From contig CBDCOR010000012.1 of NCBI GenBank assembly GCA_965219855.1, positions 558,001 to 622,000 of the forward strand: 64,000 nucleotides of DNA, written 5' to 3'. The position numbers and the translations under genes were made by a program. Positions within the stretch are counted from its first letter, which is position 1; every line of letters starts with the position of its first letter. The DNA is from CAUZIZ01 sp965219855 (GTDB lineage Bacteria > Acidobacteriota > UBA6911 > RPQK01 > JAJDTT01). The notes beneath the pieces were generated by a model. That model was not told the origin of the DNA. It did no database searches and worked only from the letters and a program-made list of their open reading frames with translations. Positions 16,204 to 23,634 of the stretch are shown one piece after another.

Positions 16204-17091
16204 TCAAGGCAGGGACTCTATCAACTTCTGTACTCTTTGCTGGAGCTGTCTCATTCCCTCTACCAGGCGATGGTTGCCGTGGGTTAGAAGGTCCCGATCC
16301 AGATCGTCAATGATGAATCCATTTCGAACTGCTCGAATTCGATGCCATCCTGGTCTTCGACTGATTTCGGAGGCGCTCGCATCGAAGGACAGAATGATCT
16401 CGGGATCCTTTAGAACGATGACCTCCTTCGAGGCCTGGAGAGCCGGCCTGTTCACATCTCCGAAAATGTTCCGGGCACCACAGAGGGAAATGGCCTCTGT
16501 GACAAAGCTCCCGCTTCCGACGGTCCAGGAAGGCGGGTCGATTTCGACGTAGAGAGTGGGGCGGTGTCGGAACAACTTGGCCTTTTCGCGGATCTGCTGA
16601 ACCTGATCAACCGTCGCCTGAATCAGTTCCTCCGCCCTTTCCACCCTCCCGATTGCTTTCCCCGTGATCCGCATCAACTGATAGATTTCAGCCAGAGAAA
16701 AGGGGCTTGGAGCCTCCACCACTTTCAACCCCAGACGTCGCAAAGTGGGTACTGTCTTGGAGGATGTCCAGCGTTCGCTGATCACCAGCTGCGGCTCCAG
16801 GCTCACGATCTTCTCCAGGCTCGGATTGATGAACCCTCCGATCTTTTCGATCTTCTGAGTCTCGGGTGGATAGACGCAATAGGTCGTCACACCTACGACC
16901 TGAGAGCCCACTCCGAGCTCGAACAGCAACTCCGTCAGATTCGGCGCCAAGGAAACGATCCGACCGGGAAGCTCCGGGTCCGACGAGGCGGCTCGAAGCG
17001 CGAAGCAGGTCGATCCAAGAAGAAGCGCCCATATTACAGTCAGAACCCTGTGTCTGCTACGCTTCATAGAACCTCTCTGGATCCTGGCCAA
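16204..17091 (-). CDS. btuF: BtuF-type periplasmic binding protein
   Basis: A 295-residue exported solute-binding protein of the cobalamin/Fe-chelate class. A basic, hydrophobic N-terminus (residues 8-33, VLTVIWALLLGSTCFALRA) is a signal peptide. The mature part shows PGRIVSLAPNLTELLFELGVGSQVVGVTTYCVYPPE and INPSLEKIVSLEPQLVI, typical of BtuF. No cobalamin riboswitch is recognisable in the short upstream space, which is cut by an IS4-family insertion 30 bp before the ATG. The insertion has probably removed the native promoter. Confidence 0.88.
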   Translation of the reverse strand: MARIQRGSMKRSRHRVLTVIWALLLGSTCFALRAASSDPELPGRIVSLAPNLTELLFELGVGSQVVGVTTYCVYPPETQKIEKIGGFINPSLEKIVSLEPQLVISERWTSSKTVPTLRRLGLKVVEAPSPFSLAEIYQLMRITGKAIGRVERAEELIQATVDQVQQIREKAKLFRHRPTLYVEIDPPSWTVGSGSFVTEAISLCGARNIFGDVNRPALQASKEVIVLKDPEIILSFDASASEISRRPGWHRIRAVRNGFIIDDLDRDLLTHGNHRLVEGMRQLQQRVQKLIESLP

Positions 17092-17129
17092 AATCTTCGA
17101 GCTCTCTCTATCACTTCTGCTTCTAGCAT

Positions 17130-18445
17130 CAGTAGTGTCCCAACGTTTGGGCTTCTAATCTCTGTAAAGTATTAATGAGTAATATGTTAGAGAAGATAAT
17201 GGGTGTTTCCGACTTGAAAGTGAGTGTACGCTCACGCCCTTCAGTTCATAAGGAGGGCGAGCATGTACACGGGCACGACGATTTTTTCTCAGGTGATGCG
17301 GCATCTTCCCTGGCATCATTTTCATCGCATTGTTCAGCACTACGGAGGCGACTACAAGGTCAAGTCGTTCCGCTGTGCCGACCATTACCGGGTCATGGCC
17401 TTTGCACAGTTGACCTATCGCGAGAGCTTGCGCGATATCGAAGCCTGCCTACGGGCCATGAGATCCAAGCTCTTCCACATGGGCATTCGCTCCACGGTCT
17501 CCCGCAACAATCTGTCCAATGCCAACGAGAGGCGCGACTGGCGCATCTATGCCGAGTTTGCCCAAGTGCTTATCGCCGAAGCGCGCCGCCTGTACACCGA
17601 CGAGGACCTGGGAGTCGACCTGAACGCGACCGTCTATGCCTTGGACTCCACGACCATCGACCTGTGCCTCTCGGTCCTCCCCTGGGCGCGCTTCCGCCGT
17701 ACCAAGGGGGCGATCAAACTGCATACCTTGCTCAACCTGCACGGCGCCATTCCCGAGTTCGTTCTGATCTCGGACGGAAAACTGCACGATGTCCACGCCT
17801 TGGACCACCTGATTCCTTGTCCCGGTGCCTACTACATCATGGATCGCGGATACCTGGATTTCGGGCGCCTGTACCGACTCCATTCTGCCCGGTCGTTATT
17901 CGTGACCCGCGCCAAGGCCAACTTCAAGTTCCGCCGCCGCTACTCCCACCCGGTGGACAGAACGACGGGACTGATCTGCGACCAAACTGTCCTGCTGAGC
18001 ACCTTCTATCCGGCCAAGGCCTACCCCGAACCTTTGCGTCGCATCAAGTTCTTCGACGTCACCACCGACCTGCGGCTAGTATTCCTCACCAACGACTTTG
18101 CTTCTCCCGCTCTGACTATTGCCCGGCTCTACAAGCTCCGCTGGCAGATCGAACTGTCCTTCAAATGGATCAAACAGCATCTCCGCATCAAGGCCTTTTA
18201 CGGCACCAGTCCCAATGCCGTGAAAACACAAATCTGGATCGCCCTCAGTACCTACCTGCTCATCGCCATCATCCGCAAGCGCCTCTATCTCGAGTTGCCG
18301 CTCTACACAATTCTCCAGGTCCTGAGTGTCTCGCTCTTCGAGAAAACCCCAATTTTACAGGCCTTTCAGGACATGCATTACATTACTCAGAATAGTGACA
18401 TTCATAAACAGTTGATGTTATTCGACTAACGCTGGGACGCTACTG
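17130..18445 (+). mobile_element. IS4-family insertion sequence with 9-bp target duplication
   Basis: A complete 1316-bp element. The ends are CAGTAGTGTCCCAACGTT (17130-17147) and AACGCTGGGACGCTACTG (18428-18445), inverted repeats with 16 of 18 matches. It is flanked by the direct repeat TTCTAGCAT at 17121-17129 and 18446-18454, a precise 9-bp target duplication. It encodes one intact DDE transposase. The insertion separates btuF from the plus-strand gene at 18471 and splits their shared upstream region. Confidence 0.93.
17263..18429 (+). CDS. IS4-family transposase (DUF4372 plus DDE domain)
   Basis: A 388-residue transposase. The N-terminal DUF4372 helical region (SQVMRHLPWHHFHRIVQHYGGDYKVK) precedes the RNase H-like domain with catalytic Asp in YALDSTTIDLCL, Asp in YIMDRGYLDF, and the Y(2)R(3)E(6)K-like motif LYKLRWQIELSFKWIKQ with the catalytic Glu. 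The ATG at 17263 follows AAGGAGG with good spacing. A GTG 13 codons upstream (17224) is also open but lacks a ribosome site. The gene appears intact. Confidence 0.95.
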   Translation: MYTGTTIFSQVMRHLPWHHFHRIVQHYGGDYKVKSFRCADHYRVMAFAQLTYRESLRDIEACLRAMRSKLFHMGIRSTVSRNNLSNANERRDWRIYAEFAQVLIAEARRLYTDEDLGVDLNATVYALDSTTIDLCLSVLPWARFRRTKGAIKLHTLLNLHGAIPEFVLISDGKLHDVHALDHLIPCPGAYYIMDRGYLDFGRLYRLHSARSLFVTRAKANFKFRRRYSHPVDRTTGLICDQTVLLSTFYPAKAYPEPLRRIKFFDVTTDLRLVFLTNDFASPALTIARLYKLRWQIELSFKWIKQHLRIKAFYGTSPNAVKTQIWIALSTYLLIAIIRKRLYLELPLYTILQVLSVSLFEKTPILQAFQDMHYITQNSDIHKQLMLFD

Positions 18446-18455
18446 TTCTAGCATA

Positions 18456-18461
18456 TATAAT
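18456..18461 (+). promoter_or_regulatory. TATAAT -10 box just before the winged-helix gene
   Basis: TATAAT at 18456-18461 ends 9 nt before the GTG at 18471. A transcript from it would start at or within a few bases of the GTG, so translation would be leaderless. The IS4-family element ends 10 bp upstream, so any -35 contact now falls in the IS end (TGGGAC) rather than in the original sequence. Confidence 0.5.
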
Positions 18462-18470
18462 AGCCACCCC

Positions 18471-18815
18471 GTGTCAGAAACCAACAACACCCTGAAAGAT
18501 GGCAGCATTTCAGTCAACCTCAACCGCTGTCAGGCTTTGGTCGGCAAGACGCAGTTGAATCTGACCGCAACCGAGTACAACCTCTTGGTCTACCTGCTCG
18601 AGAACAGCGGCATCTCCCTCAGCCGGGAGAAGCTGCTCGAGGGGGCTTGGGGCGAGTCATACCAGGGTACCTCCCGAACCGTCGACACTCACATGCGGAG
18701 GCTCAGACAGAAACTGGGACGAACCGGCCGACGGATTCGTACCCTTCGCGGAGTCGGCTATCAACTCGTGTCTGCCCGCAGACGACGTGCCAAGGCACAG
18801 AGCACAGGGCGGTAG
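18471..18815 (+). CDS. Receiver-less OmpR/PhoB-type winged-helix DNA-binding protein
   Basis: The 114-residue protein is only the effector domain of an OmpR-class response regulator. The Trans_reg_C pattern is clear: LNLTATEYNLLVYLLENSGISLSREKLLEGAWG, SRTVDTHMRRLRQKLG and IRTLRGVGYQL. It has no receiver domain and no phosphorylatable Asp, so control must be by expression level or an unknown partner. The start is GTG at 18471, 9 nt after a TATAAT. It heads a plus-strand run with the MBL, HAD and mqnD genes. An IS4-family element was inserted 25 bp upstream of the GTG. Confidence 0.85.
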   Translation: MSETNNTLKDGSISVNLNRCQALVGKTQLNLTATEYNLLVYLLENSGISLSREKLLEGAWGESYQGTSRTVDTHMRRLRQKLGRTGRRIRTLRGVGYQLVSARRRRAKAQSTGR

Positions 18816-18908
18816 AGTGGCTTGGCGCATTCTGTTCTTGTATCTTGGGATTTTCGAAGCTTCAGCTTAGACTTGACGGCGGTGAGTACGGCCGACAAGA
18901 ATGGCTGA

Positions 18909-19550
18909 GTGACCGAAGAAATCGTCATCGAGAGACGCGCTCAGGAACCCTTTCTAAAGAACGGCTACCTGGTCTCCCATCCGGGCAGCGTAGAGGCCAT
19001 CTACATCGACCCGGGGGACGAGGCACCCCAGATCATCCAACATGTGGAAGAACACGGATTTCAGCTGACCGCGATCGTGAATACGCATGCCCACCTCGAC
19101 CACATCAGCGGGATCGAGCAGGTCAAGCAGAAGTGGGACATACCCATCTACCTGCACCCTGAAGATCAATTCCTCTACGACGGCCTCGCGGAACAGGCCC
19201 AGTGGTTCGGTCTAACCTGCAATCCGGCTCCGCCCGTCACCCACGCCCTGCGGGAGGGCGAGGACCTCCTGTTGAATCGACTCCGCTTCCGAGTCCATTT
19301 GACTCCGGGTCACTCACCCGGTAGCGTCTGCCTGGAAATCGGGGAGCACATCTTTTCCGGCGACGTCATCTTCGCCGGATCCATAGGAAGGACAGACCTC
19401 CCCGGCGGCTCGCTAGAAATCCTCATGGCGACGATTCGGGAGAGCGTCCTGCCTCTAGGCGACTCAAAGATACTGCATCCCGGCCATGGACCGGATACCA
19501 CAATCGGTCAGGAGCGCCGTCACAACCCTTTCCTCACGGGCGAGGCCTAA
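18909..19550 (+). CDS. MBL-fold metallo-hydrolase (glyoxalase II-like)
   Basis: A 213-residue cytoplasmic zinc hydrolase. The metal motif THAHLDH lies at residues 59-65, a further His is in LTPGHSPGS (about 138), the bridging Asp is in FSGDVIFAGSIGRTDLPGG, and the last His is in LHPGHGPDT. This pattern is that of hydroxyacylglutathione-hydrolase-like or ycbL-type thioester hydrolases, but the substrate cannot be told. The start is GTG at 18909. The gene is followed by the HAD gene after 20 bp. Confidence 0.9.
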   Translation: MTEEIVIERRAQEPFLKNGYLVSHPGSVEAIYIDPGDEAPQIIQHVEEHGFQLTAIVNTHAHLDHISGIEQVKQKWDIPIYLHPEDQFLYDGLAEQAQWFGLTCNPAPPVTHALREGEDLLLNRLRFRVHLTPGHSPGSVCLEIGEHIFSGDVIFAGSIGRTDLPGGSLEILMATIRESVLPLGDSKILHPGHGPDTTIGQERRHNPFLTGEA

Positions 19551-19570
19551 TACAACTGAGTGGCGTCCAT

Positions 19571-20317
19571 ATGTCCTCGATCTCGCGGAGCTACGCCGAT
19601 CCTCCTTGGCAGATACGTTGGATCTTCTTCGACGCCGTGGGCACGCTCATGCACGTTCGTGGATCCGTAGGCGAGATCTATGGACGTCAGGCAGCGGCCT
19701 TTGGCTTTGAACCAGCCTCTTCTCCCTCGAGCTATATCATCATCGAAACAGCCTTCCGGAAAACGTTCAAGGAAATTACCCTCCGCTACCCCCAGAAGCT
19801 GACGGTGAATGGTCCCAAACGCGAGCGGGAGTGGTGGAGGCAAGTGGTAAAGGGAACCTTTGAACGCATCGCTCCCTTCCCCAGACTGGACCAATGCTTC
19901 GAGCAGATCTATGAAGTCTTCCGGACCACCGAAGCCTGGGAGTTGGAGCGCGATGCGCAAGAGTCACTGTCTCTCCTGTCAGCGGACAGAAATCTCGGAA
20001 TCATCTCCAATTTCGATTCCCGGCTCGAGGATGTCCTGACCGACCTGGGGATTCGTCCCTTCTTCCAGCAGTTGACGATTCCTGGCCTTGCCGGCGCAGC
20101 CAAGCCAGATCCGGCAATCTTTCGCTACGCGATGACTCAGGTCGGCGCCGATCCAGGCGAGTGCCTTTACGTCGGCGATGAGGTAGAAGATGACTATGCT
20201 GCTCCCCAAGCGGCCGGTATGAGGGCTCTGCTGTATGATCCGCGAAATCGTCAACGAGGATTGCCTGGAGCCGACCAGATTAAGTCGCTGGGAGAAGTAC
20301 GTCAGTTTCTGGTATAG
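19571..20317 (+). CDS. HAD superfamily hydrolase (subfamily IA)
   Basis: A 248-residue phosphatase-like protein. Motif I is FFDAVGTL (nucleophile Asp at residue 21), motif II is IISNFDSR, motif III Lys is in AAKPDPAIF, and motif IV is YVGDEVEDDYAAPQAAGM. The cap domain lies between residues about 30 and 120. It sits between the MBL gene and mqnD (14 bp before the mqnD ATG). A role in the futalosine pathway is possible only by context, since HAD-IA substrates cannot be read from sequence. Confidence 0.9.
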   Translation: MSSISRSYADPPWQIRWIFFDAVGTLMHVRGSVGEIYGRQAAAFGFEPASSPSSYIIIETAFRKTFKEITLRYPQKLTVNGPKREREWWRQVVKGTFERIAPFPRLDQCFEQIYEVFRTTEAWELERDAQESLSLLSADRNLGIISNFDSRLEDVLTDLGIRPFFQQLTIPGLAGAAKPDPAIFRYAMTQVGADPGECLYVGDEVEDDYAAPQAAGMRALLYDPRNRQRGLPGADQIKSLGEVRQFLV

Positions 20318-20331
20318 TCCCGGATTCGATC

Positions 20332-21168
20332 ATGGCAACAAGAACTATTCGCGTAGCGCACAGTCCTGACAGCGACGATGCTTTCATGTTCTACGCTCTG
20401 GCAACGGGAGCGATCGATACGGAGGGTCTGGACTTCGTTCACGAATTGAACGACATCGAAAGCTTGAATCAGTCCGCCCGAACAGGCAAGTACGAAGTCA
20501 CGGCGGTGAGCATCCATGCCTACGCCTATCTGGGAGAACGCTACAGTCTACTCGACAGCGGCGCCAGCATGGGTGAAGGCTATGGGCCAATTCTGGTGGC
20601 AAGGGAACCCTTCCCGGTAAAACAGGTCTCAGAGAGCCTTATTGGGATACCTGGAGAGTGGACCTCGGCCTTTTTGGCTTTGAGACTGCTGGAACCTGAC
20701 TTCCGCTATCAGGTGATTCCCTTCGACCAGATCATTCCTGCAGTCCAGAAAGGAATTATCGATGCAGGGTTGATCATCCACGAAGGTCAGCTGATGTATC
20801 AGTCCCTGGGACTGCACCGCGTCGTGGACCTGGGACAGTGGTGGCAAGAGGAAACCGGACTCCCGCTTCCTCTAGGGGGAAATGTCATTCGTAAAGACCT
20901 GGGACCCGAACTGATCGCCAAGGTGGGCCGCCTGCTCAAGGAAAGCATCCGGCACGCTCTGGAAAACAGACAGGAAGCTCTGGACTACGCCTCCCAATTC
21001 TCCCGTGGACTGACCCAGGAGCAAGAAGATCGCTTCGTCCAGATGTATGTCAATCATCGAACCCTTAGCTACGAAGAAGACGGAAGACGAGCCGTCCAAT
21101 TGTTTCTGGATCGAGGCTTCCAGTCCGGACACATACCCAATAAAGTCACGGTGGAATTCGCAGTTTAG
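20332..21168 (+). CDS. mqnD: 1,4-dihydroxy-6-naphthoate synthase MqnD
   Basis: Converts cyclic dehypoxanthine futalosine to 1,4-dihydroxy-6-naphthoate in the futalosine route to menaquinone. The 278-residue protein has the MqnA/MqnD periplasmic-binding-like fold: VAHSPDSDDAFMFYAL at the N-terminus, VSIHAYAYLGERY, MGEGYGPILVA, IGIPGEWTSAFLALRLL, GLIIHEGQL, and LPLPLGGNVIRKDL, which is typical of MqnD rather than MqnA. No other mqn gene is in the window. Confidence 0.9.
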   Translation: MATRTIRVAHSPDSDDAFMFYALATGAIDTEGLDFVHELNDIESLNQSARTGKYEVTAVSIHAYAYLGERYSLLDSGASMGEGYGPILVAREPFPVKQVSESLIGIPGEWTSAFLALRLLEPDFRYQVIPFDQIIPAVQKGIIDAGLIIHEGQLMYQSLGLHRVVDLGQWWQEETGLPLPLGGNVIRKDLGPELIAKVGRLLKESIRHALENRQEALDYASQFSRGLTQEQEDRFVQMYVNHRTLSYEEDGRRAVQLFLDRGFQSGHIPNKVTVEFAV

Positions 21169-21694
21169 CGCCTTGCCTTTGCCCGTCTCCTGCCTTTGCC
21201 CGTCTCCTTGCCCGCGCCCTTTCTTCGCCAAGTGTGTCGCGTTGTCCTGGGCGAGCACCTCCGTAGCGCAAACGCAAGGGCACGAGCACGGAAAGAATAC
21301 TAGACACACCAGCTTGGGGGTGCACGACGGGCTTCTCGAGTGAGGCTTTAGCCATGATCCGGTCCTGTTCTCCAGCTCGAAAGCGCGAAGTAGGTTCTAA
21401 ACGGCTCCGTCGATTTTAGGTCGGCGTCGTTATATCAGGTTACGACCCTGGTTGTGATAGTCGATCTGCCATCGAATGCCTTCTGTGAGATCTATCTGCA
21501 TCTGACCTGGCACACCGAGTCCCACTGTGCAGTCCTGCGAGGATCGGTTGAAGATCGCGTTCACGGATTCCTGCGGACTCGTCTGTCTGGAAATCCTTAG
21601 CCAGACTGAAGTTTAACGGTTCCTCAAGTCAGGAGAAACTCTTGAGCACTCAGCTTGTCACTTTCATGTCGTACACCCCCAGCTTGGCGCTACC
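21169..21694. other. Long intergenic region with a short tandem repeat
   Basis: About 525 bp without a supported gene. At 21173-21210 the unit CCTTTGCCCGTCTCCT occurs twice in tandem. The rest is unstructured to my eye, with several short antisense or plus frames that overlap each other and lack ribosome sites. The right end holds the promoter for the Rrf2 operon. Confidence 0.5.
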
Positions 21695-21751
21695 TTGACA
21701 AGCAGAGGGGGACCATCTCATAATACCCTCGAAAGTTGACTAAATCGGTAG
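21695..21751 (+). promoter_or_regulatory. Sigma70-type promoter and candidate Rrf2 operator
   Basis: TTGACA at 21695-21700 and CATAAT at 21719-21724 with an 18-bp spacer form a strong promoter for the downstream operon. Just after it, CTAAATCGGTAG (21740-21751) is an imperfect dyad. It resembles A/T-centred sites used by Rrf2-family regulators of cysteine metabolism, so autoregulation is plausible (inference). Confidence 0.55.
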
Positions 21752-21785
21752 GGATTGTTTACTCAGCGATTTCCAGAGAGTCCAA

Positions 21786-22202
21786 ATGAGAATCACTGCT
21801 CGCGTGGATTACGCGATTCTGGCTGTTTTCGAGCTGGCGCTGCACGCCAAGGGCCGCCGGATGCAGGCACGGGAGCTGTCACAGCAGCAGCAGATTCCGC
21901 TGAGATTTCTGGAACAGATTCTGATCCAACTCAAGAAGGCAGGTCTGGTCGAGAGTGCACGCGGTTCCAGTGGCGGCTACATGCTGGCCCAACAACCGGA
22001 TCAGATCACTCTAGCCGAGATCATCGCCGCGGTGGAGGGAGAAGTTACCCTGATCGATTCCAGGGTGAATCCCAGCTCGGTCCTTTGCCAGGTGTGGAAG
22101 GAGGTCGAGCAGTCGTTGGTCACGAATTTGCAGTCCATCTCTGTTCAGGATCTGGTTCGCCGAAAGATCCAGCAAGAACAGGTGATCGTCTACCACATCT
22201 GA
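21786..22202 (+). CDS. Rrf2 family transcriptional regulator (CymR-like)
   Basis: A 138-residue winged-helix regulator: MRITARVDYAILAVFELALHA, IPLRFLEQILIQLKKAGLVESARGSSGGYMLA and LAEIIAAVEGE are family hallmarks. It has a single cysteine (in VLCQVW), so the three-cysteine Fe-S ligand set of IscR/NsrR is absent. That points to a CymR-like, ligand- or partner-controlled regulator of cysteine metabolism, in agreement with the cysteine synthase gene 9 bp downstream. Confidence 0.92.
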   Translation: MRITARVDYAILAVFELALHAKGRRMQARELSQQQQIPLRFLEQILIQLKKAGLVESARGSSGGYMLAQQPDQITLAEIIAAVEGEVTLIDSRVNPSSVLCQVWKEVEQSLVTNLQSISVQDLVRRKIQQEQVIVYHI

Positions 22203-22211
22203 AATAGAACA

Positions 22212-23135
22212 ATGTCTCTGCAGCCGGTCGTCGAGAAAAGAAAGGGCCTCCTTCACAGCATTGGTAACACGCCTCTGGTGGAGATCCGCAGCTTGATCCA
22301 CTCGGAGCGAGTACGCATCTTCGCCAAGCTTGAATGGTTCAATCCGGGAGGCTCGGTGAAGGATCGACCGGCCTACAACATGATCCGAACGGCAGAGAAC
22401 GCGGGCCTGCTCGAGTCAAACAAGACCCTCATCGACGCGACTAGCGGTAACACGGGAATCGCCTACGCCATGATTGCGGCTGCCAAGGGGATCAGGGTCC
22501 TACTGGCCCTGCCGACCAACGCCAGCGTGGAGCGAAAAAAGATTCTGAAGGCCTATGGAGCCCAGCTGATGCTCACCGATCCGCTGGAGGGATCCGACGG
22601 GGCGATCCGCGCAATAAGAGAGCTCTACCAGAAGTCCCCAGAGAAATATTTCTACCCAGACCAATATAGCAACGAGGCGAATTGGAGAGCCCACTACCAG
22701 ACCACGGCCGTGGAAATCTACGAGGAATTGAAGGGCGAACTAACCCACTTCGTGACGGGACTCGGAACCAGTGGAACTTTTGTGGGTACCACCCGGCGAC
22801 TGAAGGAACTGGATCCTACCATCACGGCTATCTCCTTCATGCCGAATTCCCCTTTCCATGGCCTGGAAGGGCTCAAACACATGCCCACCGCACTTATCCC
22901 GGAAATCTATGAGCCCGAGCTGGCAGACGAGAACATGGAAATTTCAACCGAGGCGGCCCAACAGATGGTTCTGAAGTTAGCCCGCGAGGAGGGCTTGTTC
23001 GCTGGCATCTCTTCCGGGGCGGCCATGGTAGCAGCCTTGGAAATCGCCAAGAACATCGATCGCGGAACGATCGTGACCATCTTTCCGGATGGTGGTGACA
23101 AGTACTTATCCGAGCAGTTCTGGGAATCCAGCTAG
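22212..23135 (+). CDS. cysM: PLP-dependent cysteine synthase, CysM-like
   Basis: A 307-residue fold-type II PLP enzyme that makes cysteine (or a thiocarboxylate adduct) from an activated serine. Seen: IGNTPLVEI, NPGGSVKDRPA with PLP Lys50, the phosphate-loop-associated TSGNTGIAYA, GLGTSGTFVG and the C-terminal GLFAGISSGAA. The segment GLKHMPTALIPEIYEPE parallels the actinobacterial CysM that uses O-phosphoserine and the CysO thiocarboxylate. Genes for a JAMM protease and a CysO-like/E1 fusion follow, which strongly supports that route over a free-sulfide enzyme. Confidence 0.88.
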   Translation: MSLQPVVEKRKGLLHSIGNTPLVEIRSLIHSERVRIFAKLEWFNPGGSVKDRPAYNMIRTAENAGLLESNKTLIDATSGNTGIAYAMIAAAKGIRVLLALPTNASVERKKILKAYGAQLMLTDPLEGSDGAIRAIRELYQKSPEKYFYPDQYSNEANWRAHYQTTAVEIYEELKGELTHFVTGLGTSGTFVGTTRRLKELDPTITAISFMPNSPFHGLEGLKHMPTALIPEIYEPELADENMEISTEAAQQMVLKLAREEGLFAGISSGAAMVAALEIAKNIDRGTIVTIFPDGGDKYLSEQFWESS

Positions 23136-23156
23136 TCCCCCCGACGGCAAAGTAAG

Positions 23157-23591
23157 ATGATCTCCTTGGAAGCGAATCAGTTGGATCAGATCAGGCGTAT
23201 AGGAGAGAGCACCTATCCGCACGAATGCTGTGGAGTGCTGGTTGGGTCAGTCCGCGATGGAAGAAAACACGTGTCGGAGGTGATTGAGGCAGAAAACCAG
23301 CGCAGTGACAGTGCGGCTAACCGCTATCTGATCGCCCCTGACTTTATTTTGGGGCTGGAGAGGAGGCTAGGTGGAACCGAGAGCGAGATCCTGGGGTTCT
23401 TCCACAGCCACCCGGATGTTCCAGCCAAACCATCGGTTTATGATAGGGAGCATGCATGGCCCTGGTATTGTTACCTCATTACTTCCGTGAGGAAGGGAAA
23501 GGCCAAAGAGGTACTGGCTTGGCAACTCAAGGATGATCGGTCCGACTTCGAGCCCGACGAGTGGCAGCTCCGAGAACCGGATATTTCATAG
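23157..23591 (+). CDS. JAMM/M67 metalloprotease (Mec-like)
   Basis: A 144-residue zinc isopeptidase-like protease. The JAMM residues are Glu23 (PHECCGVLVG), His83 and His85 (FFHSHPDVPA), Ser93 and Asp96. In the actinobacterial mec-cysO-cysM system the equivalent enzyme frees cysteine from CysO after CysM has loaded it. Here the partner ubiquitin-like domain is fused to the E1 enzyme and its GG is internal, so this protease might also act at that joint. It lies 21 bp after cysM. Confidence 0.9.
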   Translation: MISLEANQLDQIRRIGESTYPHECCGVLVGSVRDGRKHVSEVIEAENQRSDSAANRYLIAPDFILGLERRLGGTESEILGFFHSHPDVPAKPSVYDREHAWPWYCYLITSVRKGKAKEVLAWQLKDDRSDFEPDEWQLREPDIS

Positions 23592-23634
23592 AATCTAGCG
23601 AGAACAGAAGATAAGCTTCAGCAGGAGGAAGAAC

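Noticed and set aside
17092..17129. Possible cobalamin riboswitch upstream of btuF
   Set aside because: Only about 38 bp remain before the IS insertion, and no B12-box (GCCACTG-like) sequence is present there or just beyond the IS.
17175..18395. 406-codon plus-strand frame overlapping the IS4 transposase
   Set aside because: A +1 frame of the real transposase. Pro/Arg/His-rich, no family motifs.
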